In this document: positions 1-13,300 of the stretch, one piece after another
Position numbering within the stretch: position 1 is the stretch's first letter
How the letters are laid out: each line of letters opens with the position of its first letter
From: Cyclina sinensis
Lineage: Eukaryota; Mollusca; Bivalvia; Venerida; Veneridae
Assembly (NCBI GenBank): GCA_012932295.1
Contig: JAAONU010000001.1
Coordinates: 28,558,550 to 28,622,549, forward strand
Direction of reading: 5' to 3'
Length of the DNA stretch: 64,000 nucleotides
The notes under the pieces: generated by a model
Told to the model about the DNA's origin: nothing
Seen by the model: only the letters and a program-made list of their open reading frames with translations
Databases searched by the model: none
Program-made: the position numbers and the translations under genes

Positions 1-175
1 AGTACACCAATAAACAAATGTGTTTCAACCGATTATTCAATTGAAAAAGAAAGTCTAATTCCCTCGAAGGGATATAGTAGTTTTGTCAATGAAATTGACA
101 TTAGTAAATCGAGGGAATAAGACTTTCTTTTTCAATTGAATAATCGGTTGAAACACATTTGTTTATTGGTGTACT
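1..175. repeat. Long foldback (inverted repeat) element
   Basis: Positions 1-67 are the reverse complement of 109-175 with a single mismatch, so the stretch can fold into a 67-bp stem around a 41-base loop. The loop holds its own small palindrome (TGTCAAT-GAA-ATTGACA). The arms may continue left of the window. It could be a foldback MITE or an assembly foldback. The right arm contains the stop codon (163-165) of the minus-strand reading frame described next. Confidence 0.9.
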
Positions 176-563
176 TTTTTTCCTGCTTGTCCGTGACTGC
201 GATAACTATCCGTAAAATTCGAAAAATCTAGCCCTTCATCTGTGTCATAATATTCTGATTTATCAAGGCACACTAAAATATTTGGATCTTTCACAATTGT
301 TTTATCAGCCATTTGACTGAACAATGATCTCGCAGAAGAAACTTTCTTTGCCCATTTTTTGGGTGGAGATACTTTGTATAGTGGAGAACGAAATGGGGAC
401 TTCATCGGAGAAAGCATTGGTGTCAAATTCTCAAGCTTAACACATGGCGGTAATTTTTCAGGTGTAAAGGTTTTTCTTTTGACACTCAGGCAGCTCAAGA
501 GTGCTCAGTGACGATCGTTTCTTCTGGCGATGAAGCCATAGTAAAGATTTCTTGCGCCGCATA
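163..563 (-). CDS. Terminal exon of an unrecognised Ser/Pro/Lys-rich protein, possibly frameshifted
   Basis: The open frame runs from 498 down to a TAA at 163-165 and encodes about 111 residues. It is basic and rich in Ser-Pro steps (SPMKSPFRSPLYKVSPPKKW), as in cyclin-dependent-kinase targets, and has an acidic stretch (YYDTDEGLDFSNF) near its C-terminus. A good acceptor (CTTCTTTCAG, exon from 563) lies upstream, but that frame meets a TGA at 505-507. A short ATG frame at 537-539 (MASSPEETIVTEHS) sits in a different phase. So the exon start is unresolved: it could be a one-base frameshift, a decayed copy, or an exon that begins between 498 and 504. The stop codon lies inside the foldback arm, so the last residues may be element-derived. 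I do not recognise the family. Earlier exons would lie to the right on this strand and I did not find them. Confidence 0.5.
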
Positions 564-2040
564 CTGAAAGAAGTATGTATTATCAATAATGTCAAATGAC
601 ATAGGCAAATATATTATGGGATATGGAGATACCTTCCAAATTCTTTAATTGAGATGAACAATTTGACAATTGATGGCTCTGTTACGTATTTTCTAATAAT
701 TCTAGTTTTCTTAAATGACTCATTATCTACGTTCCTTAAATGGTATATTTTTTCATCAAAATCTAGTGTAAATCAAACATCAGGAAATTACCAACACAGG
801 TTAAGCATTGAGAAAGCTCCCCTTACATGTCACTACCGTCCGCAATAAGGAGATCAACAATTTGTCAGGGGCAAACATTTTTCAGTCTAGAGCGTTAAAA
901 CGTTTTATTTGACGTGACTTACACGATCAAAAGTTTTTGTTTCAGTTAGATGTTGTAGTATTTACATTGTGTGTGATGTAAACCATAATGTTTTAAATTA
1001 TTTTCACATTTATAGTTACATTCGGTAATTCGTTTCATAGAGACAGTATGCTACAGATAATAGTGTATGACACTTGAAAATTAACGATATGCATTAAATT
1101 GAAGCATTTCTTTTACCCTTCTGTCTTCAGTATTGTATTTGTTTGAATAACAGGGTATGAAAAGCAAGAATAATTCAATGTAAAACTTGATGAGTAGTGG
1201 TAGGCAATAGAATCGTTCGACCATTGTACTCATTTAATCTGGTTCGACCATTGTACTTGCGTCGTAAATAGATGTGTAACTTCGTAATGCAACTTCACAA
1301 ACAATGGAAACTTTTCAGGAAAGGCAAAATTAGAATTGTACACAAGACGTCGATGCAAATATTGCAATACATGCGTTTCTTTTGCTGAAAACAACGAGAA
1401 GAAGGACCGGTTCGCCCATTGTACTCAATATCCAAAACAACTTTTTCGACTTTCAGGCCTAAACAGGGTGAGCTACAAAGTAAAGAATAAGATGCCAGTA
1501 CATGTTTCTTATACAGGGGTTCCGTGCGGCCACGTTTTAGAAGTAAATCTACCGTTAACTGTATGCTTACCTCGATTTTGGTGCTTCAACCGAGCGATCC
1601 GGCCGCCATTATTTGAGCCATTGTACGATTTTGATCACGTGATCATCCGCAGTGATTATTATGTCATCTTAACCCTTACCATATATATATTATAGGCTAC
1701 ATTTAAATGATCTGACTAAAGCATTATTGTTTTAGCTCCCCTATACAAAAGGCCTATGGATGGGCTATTGTGATACATTCTTTCTGGAGTCTATTTTCCG
1801 TTTCTTTCTTTAAACAATATCTCTGCTGAAACCACAAGGAGTTGATGAAACATGGTAGGGATGTTTGTTATATGAAGCTCTACTAAAGTTATTCGAAGAA
1901 TTCCATTTTATGCAGTGTCGACTTGAGTGTGAAACTTTAGATGTTTTACATTGAATTATTTAGGTAAACTCTTTAAAAAATCTTCTGGTTGAAAACAGCA
2001 TTGGTGAAACTTCTGAAATTTGATGTGTAGCATTATCTAG
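564..2040. other. Intergenic or intronic stretch, nothing recognised
   Basis: AT-rich sequence without recognisable exons or strong repeats. A 119-codon open stretch at 1336-1695 (+) has no ATG at its start and no family resemblance that I can see. The first coding exon of STX8 (about 6-8 codons ending in the first two bases of a Trp codon) should lie between here and 4344, but I could not place it. Confidence 0.5.
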
Positions 2041-2440
2041 AAGACATCTGTCAGATTGTTCAAATTATGTCACTGGTATCACTTTTGGCCCTGCTTGAGG
2101 GGACACATGTTTTACAAAGATATATAGAGGAATCTTTAGAATTCTTGTATGAAACCTCAAGGCCCTGAGTTCCAGTACTTGGCATGAAGCATTGCCCATT
2201 GGACCACTACCAAGGTTGTTAAAACTTTGCCCCTGGTGTCATTTTTGGCTCTGCCCAAGGGGTCAGATGTTTTACAAAGAAATACAGATTATAGAGGAAC
2301 ATCTTCAAAATTCTTCTTGTATGTAACAACAAGTTCCAGGGTTCTAACATTTTGTGCAAAGCATTGTCTGTTGGACCTCTACCAAGATTGTTCAGATTCA
2401 TTTTTGGCTTCAACTCGGGGGTTAGATGTTTTTCATTGAG
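2041..2440. repeat. Diverged dispersed repeat, about 160-bp subunits
   Basis: Two imperfect copies of a unit containing 'ttggctctgcccaagggg' followed by 'gatgttttacaaaga' (at 2109 and 2269, 160 bases apart). The same family recurs in STX8 intron sequence at about 17050-17450 ('ggccctgccccaggggtcat'). Confidence 0.6.
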
Positions 2441-2682
2441 TTAACCCTTTACTCCATATATACGCATTTTCACGCATGTGCGACCAGTGTAGATCCAGAT
2501 CAGCCGGCACATCTGTGCCGGCTGATCAGGATCTGCACTGGTCGCTTTGTGGTCAGAAATAGCCTAATGTATCAAAAGGCAAACAGTGTAGATCCTGATC
2601 AGATGGCACAGATGTGCCGGCTGATCTGGATCTGCACTGTTCGCCCAAGCCATAAAGGTGTATATATGGAGGAAAGGGTTAT
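2441..2682. mobile_element. piggyBac-like MITE with TTAA/TTAT flanks
   Basis: Terminal inverted repeats of about 20 bp begin CCCTTTACTCCATATATAC on the left, and CCCTTTCCTCCATATATAC when the right end is read inward. The left flank is TTAA (2441-2444) and the right flank TTAT (2679-2682), which fits a TTAA target duplication with one later change. TTAA targets with CCC-starting ends are the piggyBac signature. Inside are two near-perfect palindromes (2480-2545 and 2578-2644) built on GATCAGCCGGCACA. There is no transposase, so it is non-autonomous. Confidence 0.75.
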
Positions 2683-2722
2683 ATAAGAAATTTCTAAAAA
2701 TCTTCATGTCAGAAATCCCCAG

Positions 2723-3080
2723 ACTGAGAGCATAATCAAGCGATTTTATATCAAGTTTGTGCAAATTATGTCACTAGAGTCAAGATCGGTCCTAGCCTGG
2801 GGGTGACGGGTCACTGAGAGCATAATCAAGCGATTTTATATCAAGTTTGTGCAAATTATGTCACTAGAGTCAAGATCGGTCCTAGCCTGGGGGTGACGGG
2901 TCATTGAGAGCATAATCAAGCGATTTTATATCAAGTTTGTGCAAATTATGTCACTAGAGTCAATATTGGTCCTAGCCTGGGGGTGACGGGTCACTGAGAG
3001 CATAATCAAGCGATTTTATATCAAGTTTGTGCAAATTATGTCACTGAAGTCAAGATTGATCCTTGCCTAGGGGTCATACA
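2723..3080. repeat. 90-bp tandem repeat, four copies
   Basis: Copies start at 2723, 2813, 2903 and 2993. The first three are almost identical; the fourth has diverged toward its end. The unit contains 'caaattatgtcactagagtc' and 'cctagcctgggggtgacggg', so it was amplified from within the dispersed family at 2041-2440. Confidence 0.93.
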
Positions 3081-4344
3081 TGTATGTTGTACATAAGAGA
3101 TATATATGAAAATCTTTAAAATTCCTCATGCATGAAACCACAGATTTGGCATGGGGCCTGTACCAAGATTATTCAAACTTCTGCCCTGTTGTTTAAATAA
3201 TGTCCATGTTTAGTTCTTCCTTTACAAAGTAAGGCGAGGTATTCTATTCACCCTGATGTTGGCATCAGCGATGTCACACCTTGGTTAAAATTTTGTGTGC
3301 AAGTTACTTTTATGCATATATCTTATTAACCAGCAATGCCTACTGATTTATACTTACTAATGTCTTCAGGGCATTAAAGAAACAAGTTAGATAACTCTTG
3401 ACCAAATTTTAGGCAAATTATGGCCCGTTTTTGACTTAGAAATCTTCGTTGAAGTTTTGCTTGCAAGATACTGTCATATATCTTACTAACCAGTAATGCA
3501 TACTGATTTATTACTTCACTAATGTCATCAGGAGCATTAAAGAACAAGCTACAAAACTCTTGATCAAATTTAATGCAAATTATGACCCTTGTTTTGACTT
3601 AGAAATGTTGATTTAATTTTATATGCTACTTACTGTCGTGCATATATCAGCCATGATTATTATACCTCCCTGTAGCGAAGTTGTTGGGGTACACTGGAAT
3701 TAGTTTGCCAGTCTGCCCATCTGTCCATCATTCTTTTCTTAGACATAGTTGTTTCCGTACCATAAATTGCTCTCATTACTATCTTCATGTATGAAAACTC
3801 ACTCATGTACTTCAACCTAATCAAGGACGATCCCTATTGATTTTAAGGTCGAACCATCAGAGATCAAGGTCACAATGCCTGGAAATATGGAAACTGTTTG
3901 AGGACCATAACTTGCTTTCTTTATCTACAACCTGCCTGAGGACTTCAACCCCATGAAGGGAGATCCCTTTTGATTTTGGGGTCAGACTGTCAAAAGTCAA
4001 GGTCACAGTGGATAGACTAATTCAGTTTCCACATCATAACTTGCTTTCCTAATAATCTTCCTTCATGAAAACTCACACCTCGAGTTGCCCACATCAAGGA
4101 TGATTCCTATTGCTTTTAGGGTCAAAGGTCATGGTCTAAGTGGTCAGAGATTGTTTTGTATCTCAATTTTTTCTTATAAAGTATATATTTCAGTGACAGC
4201 TCAGTTTATTTTGATGATCAACACATTACATGTCTTTCTTAGCATTTTTCTAAAGTGAGCACTTTAAAGCCTTTATGGCCACCTTTTTAACTTTTATAAA
4301 GTAGCTGGTTAAATATTTTAAAAAAAATCTGATTTATATTGCAG
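3081..4344. other. Intergenic stretch with diverged dispersed repeats
   Basis: Contains two related copies around 3300-3430 and 3440-3600 ('taaccagcaatgcctactg' and 'taaccagtaatgcatactg'). From 3661 there is a separate dispersed repeat beginning 'tatacctccctgtagcgaag', with short 'aggtcacaatg' and 'aaggtcacagtgg' internal repeats. No exon was identified before the splice acceptor at 4341-4344. Confidence 0.5.
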
Positions 4345-7300
4345 GCTGGTTGATCACGAGAGATGTGTCCAGCTTGGACAAGATATAATGCAGAAGATAA
4401 ATGATAGAAACAAACAAAATAGAACTAGTAAGCCCTACACCAAGGTAATGTAGGATCTCAGAAAGGTTTTATTATACCCTCCAGATAGAATATCTGGGGG
4501 CTATATTGGATTCACATGCGTTGGTCGTACGTCCATCTAATTTGTTGGACTGTTTCTCAGTAACTATTTCTCAGATTTTAATTAAACTTTGCAAGTACCA
4601 AGTAAGTACCAAGCGTAGTTGTGCATATTATTGTCATGTTCTACTCTGATGATTTTTCACTGTAACTGGCCCAGTATTTTTTTAACACCTCAGATTGTCC
4701 TGCAGGAGTTATTTTAAGCGCTAATTATCCGGACAGGGATGGGTGCGCGAGGGGGTATCCCCAACCTGCATGTCGAAAATTTTTGCAATTTTGGGTTAAA
4801 AATGCAGCTCTGAGGGTTGTTTTTAAGATATTTCAAAACAAAATAAGACTTTCACATAAGAATATTTTTTTAACTTTAAAATATTAAAGCAATATGTATC
4901 ACAGTTTGTCATTGCAACATCTGTTCCCTGCTTTGAAAGTGCACAGAAGATGGCTGGATCACATCATTAGAATTACTCACAATAACAGAACATACTTTAC
5001 TTTTACTCACAGTTATGTCACTATCAGTATGACTGTCACTCGTATTCCTCACCAAAAAACTTGCAAATGCCCTTATTTAGGTCAGACATTATGCAGAGTT
5101 TAAACTTTGTATGATAATATTTACTTAGATGCAAACTGGTACTTATAATCAAACCATGACCATTTATCTAAATAAATCAATTGAACGTTGTAGGTTTGCC
5201 TTGTAAAGAGTCTCTGAGACACTGTTTTCTATAAATACTAAAATACGGCGGGGTCGCGGAAATATATAACACGGGAATTTATCCGAGATTTTCACTCGCT
5301 GCTTCATGTTTAATGAACTAAATATTTGCTGGAATTGGTTGCCCTCATTTTGTTAAGCTTGTCATAAATCTGCTTGACTTTTTCTTATAAATAAATCCGA
5401 TAATTAAAACAAAAATACCCTAAAGAATTTTGGCCTGTTTTTTTTTTTTGGTACCTTGTTTGAAAGGTTAGAATAACATTGGTAAAGTTTTGGTGTTTAA
5501 CCTTTTGCCTTTGGAATTAAGCATTCAGTTAATTTGTTAAGACATTTATTTGCTTGACTTATCTTAAATTCACGCGATACCGACACAGATGTACAAAATA
5601 TAATCAATTTCCATGATAAAATATAACTAGAGTCGTGATTGGTTGATGTTTTCTGCACTTGCTGTCAGTTCTGTATTGGGGCGGAGCGTATCGTATTATT
5701 ATATGTATTTTTCTCTAGGCTATCAAAACAAATTAGCATCATAAAACAGTAGTGTATTCGCCCGGGGCGATAATCTCTGCAGGCAATGCATTTGGACTAG
5801 CTTAATCCGGCTAATTGGGATGAAATTACAGGCAAGTGAAAAAACATACTGGCCAATTTTTAAGTGCAAACGGAATTTTAAGCGCACCGGGTTTTAAGTT
5901 TTTGAAATTTAAGCGCATCGGTACCGATGCGCTAAAAGCGCCTGGGGAAATCCCTGGTCCTGACTGTTTCTCATCAGATTTTATTAATACAGTAAAACTT
6001 CATTAATTCAAAGTCACTTGGGGATGATGTAACTCCTCAAGATATCGAGGTCTTCAAGGTATCCGATTTTCATGTCATTTGTTCTGGCGATGCATTATAA
6101 TTACTACTTGTGATAATTCCAAACAACGTTTGATAAATGGCATCAGTGATTAGCAATCAGTCTTAATTAACTGGTCAATCATTAAGGCAAACAAAATAAT
6201 TATTATATGCCCATTTGAAAATCAGGATTTATTATGGGAACGCCCATGGCGGGCAGCAGGCGGCATCTGGTTTTGTATGGAGCATATCTTCAACTTGCAT
6301 GAATGGATTTTAATGATACTTCGCATCAATGTTCATCATCATGGGGGGTAGTGGGTAGTGTTGCGCGCATGAACCAGGTCTCTAAGTGAAAGGTTAATAT
6401 CACACTTAGAAGTCAGAGAAAAACTCTTGTCTGGAGCTAAACTTCTACATGCATTGAGGGATTTTAATATAACTTGGCATAGATATTGACCATTGTTAGG
6501 CGGAGTGTTGTGTGCAAAAATTAGGACCCTGTGGTCAAGGTCAAGGTCAAACACAGAGATCAAAAGTCAGATAAAAATACGAAAATGAGAATATGGACCA
6601 TTTAGTCATCATGAATTTAGGGATTCTATGACAAATGTTCGCCATCATGAGACTGAGCATTACATGCATAATTCTGGTCAATATTTGCAAGGTCAAGGTC
6701 ACTAGATATGATGAAATGTCCAGATTTTGTCCGGAACATATCTTCTACCTGCATGGTGGTATTTTAGTATTACTTGATACAAAAGTTCACCATCATGAAA
6801 TGTAGTGTTGGGCACATGAACCAGGTCTCTAGGTCAAAGGTCAAGGTCACACCTAGAGATCAGTGGAAAACGCTTGTCCGGAGCAAATCTTCTACATGTA
6901 TTGAGAGATTTTAATATAACTAGGCACAAATGTTGACCATTGTAAGACGGAGTGTCGCACGCAAAATTCAGGTCCCTGTTGCCAAGGTAAGGGTCACACA
7001 TAGAGGTAAAATTGCATATAAAAATAAATGAAAATGTGAGTATGAACCATTTAGTCATCATGAATTGAGGTATTCTCTCAAAAATGTTCACCATCATGAG
7101 ACTGAGGGTTATACGCATAATCCTGGTCCATATATTTAAGGTCAAGGTCACTAGAGATGATGAAGTGTCCAGATTTTGTCGGGGTACATATCTTCTACAT
7201 GCATTGAGGGATTTTAGTATTACTTGATACAAAAGTTCACCATCAGGAAAAATAGTATTGCAGGCATGAACCAGGTCTCTAGGTCAAAGGTCAGTGTCAC

Positions 7301-10300
7301 ACTTAGAGGTCAGAAAATCCTTTCAAATGTTTGTTTCTCTATCCACCACTAGAAATAGTCAAACTTGCTTCCTTACTTACACTACTTTTTTATCCATTAT
7401 GCCCACATCTTCTGCAAAGATTTTGTGACAGGCATATTTTCCATGGTCTAAAAAAAATCAAAGGGCCATAACTCAGTGAAAATTCATATGACAGGAACAC
7501 ATATACCTGGTACATGTATTATGATTCTTGCAAAGTATTGTAAAAATCAGACAAATAATAGCTGAGAAATAGTCTGGACAAATTTATATCTTAAAAAATC
7601 AAAGGGCCATAAATCAGTGAAAAATTAAGGCAGAGAAATATGGTAACGACATGCACAACTAGGCTTGGTACTTTTAATTCTTACAAAGTACAGTAAAACT
7701 TCATTTACTCTAGCATCAGTAACTTGACAACCCGCAATAACTTCAGCTTTCGCCGTTGTCCCGGCAGTTCCCCCTTTATTTTTAACTATTTTTTTACATC
7801 AGTAACTCAAACTTCTGTAACTCAATAATGAGAGGAATGAATACCTGTGGTCCTGACTGGTTGTTTTCACACATAATTTACCAGCGCCAACTCAAAGGCA
7901 CTGATTATTAAGCAGATGTTTTCTCACCTTCCCTGGCAAGTCATTGTTTGGACAGGTCATTAAAATTACATTGTTGGTATTTATGCACTGTACATGCAAT
8001 TAAAATAAGTGTCCTTGACACCAGTTTATAAGAATTATCATGAAAAAATTTAGTTCTTAACATTCCAATGATTTTTTTTTTCAAAACTTTATTTACTATG
8101 TTTCCTTTTTATAAGTTTGGTTTTTGCTGTTGTAGTTACCTTTTATCCAACGTAGATGCGTTCCACTTTTTACTGTCCTCAAATAAATTCCCGCGCCCTT
8201 CCAATATCAACATTTCCGTACACGTGACTAATCTTCAATCACTGATGAAAAGATTCTCTCCATTAAATGAATTTTATGTCCTGTTATATGCCTTTCACAT
8301 TAACGTGACTCCAATAACTAAAACTTTTTGTTACAGTTGTAATTTTTATGTCAAGCTAAGTTCACACGCGTCTGATTGCATATCACGGAGTCCCCGTGCA
8401 TGGTTATTTCTGAATGACGTCAGACGTGGGAGTGTGTAAACCTCTAACGAATCCATTACTCACAATTTATCTATATCCACATCTGCAATGTCACTTCTGT
8501 GCATGTTTGTGAATTATCTAAAATTGTATGTAATGTTAGTTCTATTCATAATTATCGTCTATGTATTACCTGTTGTCTGAGACTATCTGACATTTGTTAA
8601 TTAATTAATTGTAAACTGAAGTAGAAAAATCGAGGTCATCTACAGTCCTTTTCAAATTTCTTTGTATATTATCGATGCTCGCTTGGTCTAGCCCAGTCTT
8701 TTTAAAAGAAAATATCAATGAAATTTTTAGGATGACATTTTGTATCCTTTGAGAAAAACAATTGTACGTAATTATTTGGTGAAAGTTACTATGTTTCTAA
8801 ACATATAGCATGTTTCAAACATTTTTGTGACCAACAATTTTTCGTTCTTTTCGTACAAGAATGCTACTTTATGTTTATAAAAAATTGTGTTGTGTTCAGC
8901 TGGATTATCTATTTTAAAGAATCAATAGTCTGAAATTAAGTCTAAATGTCGTCTATTGATAAAGAATTATCAATTGCTTTTTCCCCCTTTTTCTGTTTTA
9001 ATTTTTCAACTTTCGAACTTAAAAGAGCCCACTGTGTTAAAGAAAATTATATCCTATTACCGGAACCTTTGTATATGTTCTGTTTGTATATGTATATCTT
9101 TACCCGTGCTGTATATGTTTGTATACCTGGGTTAAATAAAAGAAATGTTCTGTTCTGTTCTGTTCAGTTAATAAATTGTTATAGCACTCCTTTATTCAGT
9201 ACAATATCATTACGAAGGATTACTTAAATTTTAAAAGAAATAAGTATGAGAACATGATGGTGAGAACATAATTATCAGCAATATTATGAGCAATAATGCC
9301 AATAACAAAAATGGGAAAAAAACTTTCATTATTCATCCTCTTAAGTTTATCATACAATGCCATCTGTACAAATTTGAAATTTCTCAGTCTGAGCGATCTA
9401 GTTATGGACCTTGGAGGGATAGCAAGATCAGACCCTGCCAGGTCTCTAACAAGAACTAAAGATCAGCTGGACACAGATGATTAAAACTAAATAAAAACAA
9501 GGGTACCATTGTCATAAAATACTGTGTGCATTGCATTATTTGAAAAACATAATGAAGAACCCACATCACTTTTAATGTTAACTGGCAGGAAATATGTGAA
9601 TGTGAAAACAATGATTTGTGGCAGTGTTTAATGAATGAAAATTCTGGTAATGAAGAAAACAGAAAATGAAAAAAACATTTTGACTAACCTGGATAACAAT
9701 AAAATTAATGCAAAAATAAAGATTTAATCACATTATTGTTTCAAAACTTGGAGCAAACGTTTCTACCAAAAATTGATGAGATTACTGTGTCAGGGCAGTA
9801 TCTGGGGGTATTCATCACATTTAGTAATACATGTAGCTCTTGTTCCTGCTGGTTATGGCTTTTCAGCTATTTGCTACACACTTCAGTTAAAAAAAAATTA
9901 AAAGACTGAGAATTTCTGTAAAATGAAAGGAATTCTTGTCCAGAATAAGTCACAGCATAGTTGTAAAAACTGTTTATTAACGTACATGCTTTAAATGATT
10001 TGCAAGAACTTGATGTTAAATTAATATATCAGTATTGGTACCATTAAAGTACCTTTATGTATCAGAAAGATAGATCTGTACTACAATGTAGTTGTATGGT
10101 AACCATTTACCGGGTAATTATGAGTTGTATGCATCCCTGCTGACCATCAGTATTGCACTGTATGATATAACGAATGGCATTGCTGCAAGAAAGATTTTCC
10201 ATCTTTAAATTAAGCATGTGCAAGTGCAATGTTTGTTGATTGAAATTTGGAGTTGTATTTAGATGTTTCAGACCACCAGTGTGCTGTCAAAACAGCTTAA

Positions 10301-13300
10301 CTATTTATATGTATTTTTATCTGTTCTCAAGAAAAGCTCAAGTTTTGACTTAAGCATTCCTAATTTTTACATGCATGTGATTAGCCAACTTTTTTATTCC
10401 ACAGTTATCAGCAGAGATTCGTTCTTCTATGAAACAGTACTCTGGAGATGTTCAGAAACTTCGTAATGGTCTTATCAGAGCAACAACATCATACCATATG
10501 TATCCTTTAAATACAATTACAAAACCTACATTCAGGCTTTTGTTATAATACTACCCAGAGTTTACTTTGTATCCAGAGTTAACTGTAGAAGAATTTATGA
10601 TTATCAGTGCTTCTGTATACATGTATCTCTCCATCTGTGCATCCATCCTTCAAACCATGCTTGGCCAGGGTGTTTCACTACAGCAGGCTTGAAATAAGTG
10701 AAATATGATGAAGGTCAAGCGCCAGAAAGATTTGGTGGATATTTTAGAGAAACCAGTCACTCAAAGCTATTCAGGTTTTTGTTTTGTGTAGCAGTCAAAA
10801 GGAGATATTGGCACAACCTACCTACTACAGTAAATATAATGAAGGGGAGCAGCTAAGTAAATAAAGATGTAATCTCATTATTCTTCTCATCATTCTACTT
10901 CTTACTGTTTACAGTGTTCTAAGCTTCAAGACTATATCTACAGTCTGTATATTCTGTAGTGCCCAAGAGTTAACTTTACTGAAATAAAAAACGTAAAAAG
11001 GGGCATTAACTGCCAGAAGTTACCATTAAGTTACAGCTCTTGCAACCTGCTTAATGCCATCTTATTAACTTTTACTCCTTCAAGTCAATATCTTGAGTTG
11101 TAAAGGAGTTCTCCTTTTAACAAATTATTTATAAAGCTTTACAAAAGGCAGCAACTGTCATTAAGTACTGGTAATGTAGAGTTATGGGACTTGTGCACTG
11201 CTCTTCTGGTTGCTAGCTGTGTATGTTTTAAGATACTTTTCAGTATATTAAAAGGTTTTTGATGAATGCCCTATGATGCACTCTGTACAGTTATTCATGA
11301 TGAATAATTACAGTTTAGTTCTTTTTTCCTGAACACATGACACAGAACTCAGCGTGAAGTGGAGAGACGCCAGGTAATGATTGACAATATCACAACACAA
11401 GAAAAACAGATTGAACAGGCATTTCGAAATGAAGGCGGAGAATCAAGGTAACTGTTATACGTCTGTAAGGAGTTACAGTTCGTCATGTATAGAAAAATTA
11501 ACTGGAGTTTTTATTTGTCAGTCATACTTCATTTCATCAATAGTTTATAATTTAAAACAAACATTTGATTGTATATCCTTCAGCAAGACTGTGGAAATTA
11601 TATCTGACCAGGAAAACATTTTACTAGAGGAACAATTTTAAGCCAGTTTTATTATTTAGGTGATAATAACAACCAGCCTTTGACAGGTTGGGCTGTTGTG
11701 ACCAGTCAAAGAAATGGCTTACATGTTACACACAGAATAACACATATAACTGAATACTTTGGACTACAAGAAGAATGCAGTATTAATATTTTTGGGATTG
11801 CTTTTGAGGCACCCACATGATAACACATAAATGAACAAATAATTCTCTGCTTCCACTTTTTAGCACTGAAACACAAAAATAGCCAATTTCATAATTGAAA
11901 GATGCAGAACTATTTACCACATGGTATAGAAAAGAATTTCAAGCGAGTTTGAAATTAAGTGCCAAGACAGTAATCCATCTGAAGTGATTCCAAGTCAGAA
12001 TCTGGAATGGACAATGTGTAGATTGTAGTTTTTCTTCAAGACAAATAATATTTAAAGTTTTTCTAAAATTTGCTGAGATAAAATCTGGTTTTAACAACCT
12101 AAGCTGTTTTAATGCTGAAACTTACAATCAACAACAGATGCAAACATTCTTCTGCAGTCTTTCAAGCATCTTTGAAATGATTTTTACAATTCTGTTTTGA
12201 AATGACCTTGAGAAGTTCAGTGCTTTAAGTCTGAACAAGTTTGTCATTCTGACATTGTGAATTTATTTTGCCTGATAGGTATAACTTAATAGCTGGAGGA
12301 ACAGACCAAAGTGACCCATGGGGAGTGAGGGAGGAGCCAGATGAATTAAAAGGGCTTGGAAATGATGAGATCAGAGTTCAGCAACAGACAATAATTAAAG
12401 GTTTGTGATACTGTACAAGGGCAGTCATTTAGTTCTAAGACTATTATCATAATTAGTTTCTGTATGTGCTGTGCCAATTATAACCCTATTTTATTTAACA
12501 AAATTTAATTTTATACAGTGTAGAAAATACAACAAAATCATACATAACAAAGATGTAGAAATTTAAAACCAAACCATGACAACTGTTGCATGGCACACTT
12601 TGGACATCATTTAAAATATCAGCAACATCAGATTTACTAGATAACATTATTATTGCATAAGGAGTAGGCACTGTGGTAACAAAATATCACATTTTTAGCT
12701 CACATGAGCAGAGCCTTTGTATGTTGTCTGTCTTCCATTGGGCACTGTTAACATTTTAGCTTGGGAAAATCTTGAGGACATGTGTTTTTCCAACCTTCTG
12801 AAAACTTTGAATGTTTTACTTGATGATCTTTCAGAAGAATTTGAAAATTGGGTTTTGTTGGTTTAAAGACAAGGTCACCTTTCAATAGCCATATCAAAGA
12901 AGACCTTATGAACACTAGATGCCAATTGTTTACCAAAACTTCATGAAACTTGCTCATAATGTTTGTATTGATGATCTCTAGGCCAAGTTTAATAGAACCT
13001 GTATTAAGTGACCAGTTTTGACCCAGTCTTAATGAAATTTTGTCAGAATGTACTGTAAATCAAGAAACTTACGCGGATACAATATTTTGCATTTTTCATA
13101 CAGTTGACGATTTCTTGGCAACATACTTTCCTGGAAAAAATACTATCCGCTAATTACGCAAAAACCTAATATGAGAATAAAGGGCAAACAATTGTAATGT
13201 GTCACTTAGCAAATTAGTGCTAAATTGTATCTTCAGTTCTGTACAAATGAACTTGTATATTTAAAGAAAAATATTCAATGATAATAATGATAAAAAGTAA

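Noticed and set aside
1336..1695. 119-codon open frame on the plus strand
   Set aside because: No ATG start, no splice context that links it to STX8, and no family resemblance.
2426..2764. Short proteins reading SVDPDQPAHLCRLI on both strands
   Set aside because: They are translations of the palindromic MITE at 2441-2682.
8068..8439. 123-codon open frame in an STX8 intron
   Set aside because: Starts in a T-run, has no recognisable domain and lies between exons of a well-supported gene.
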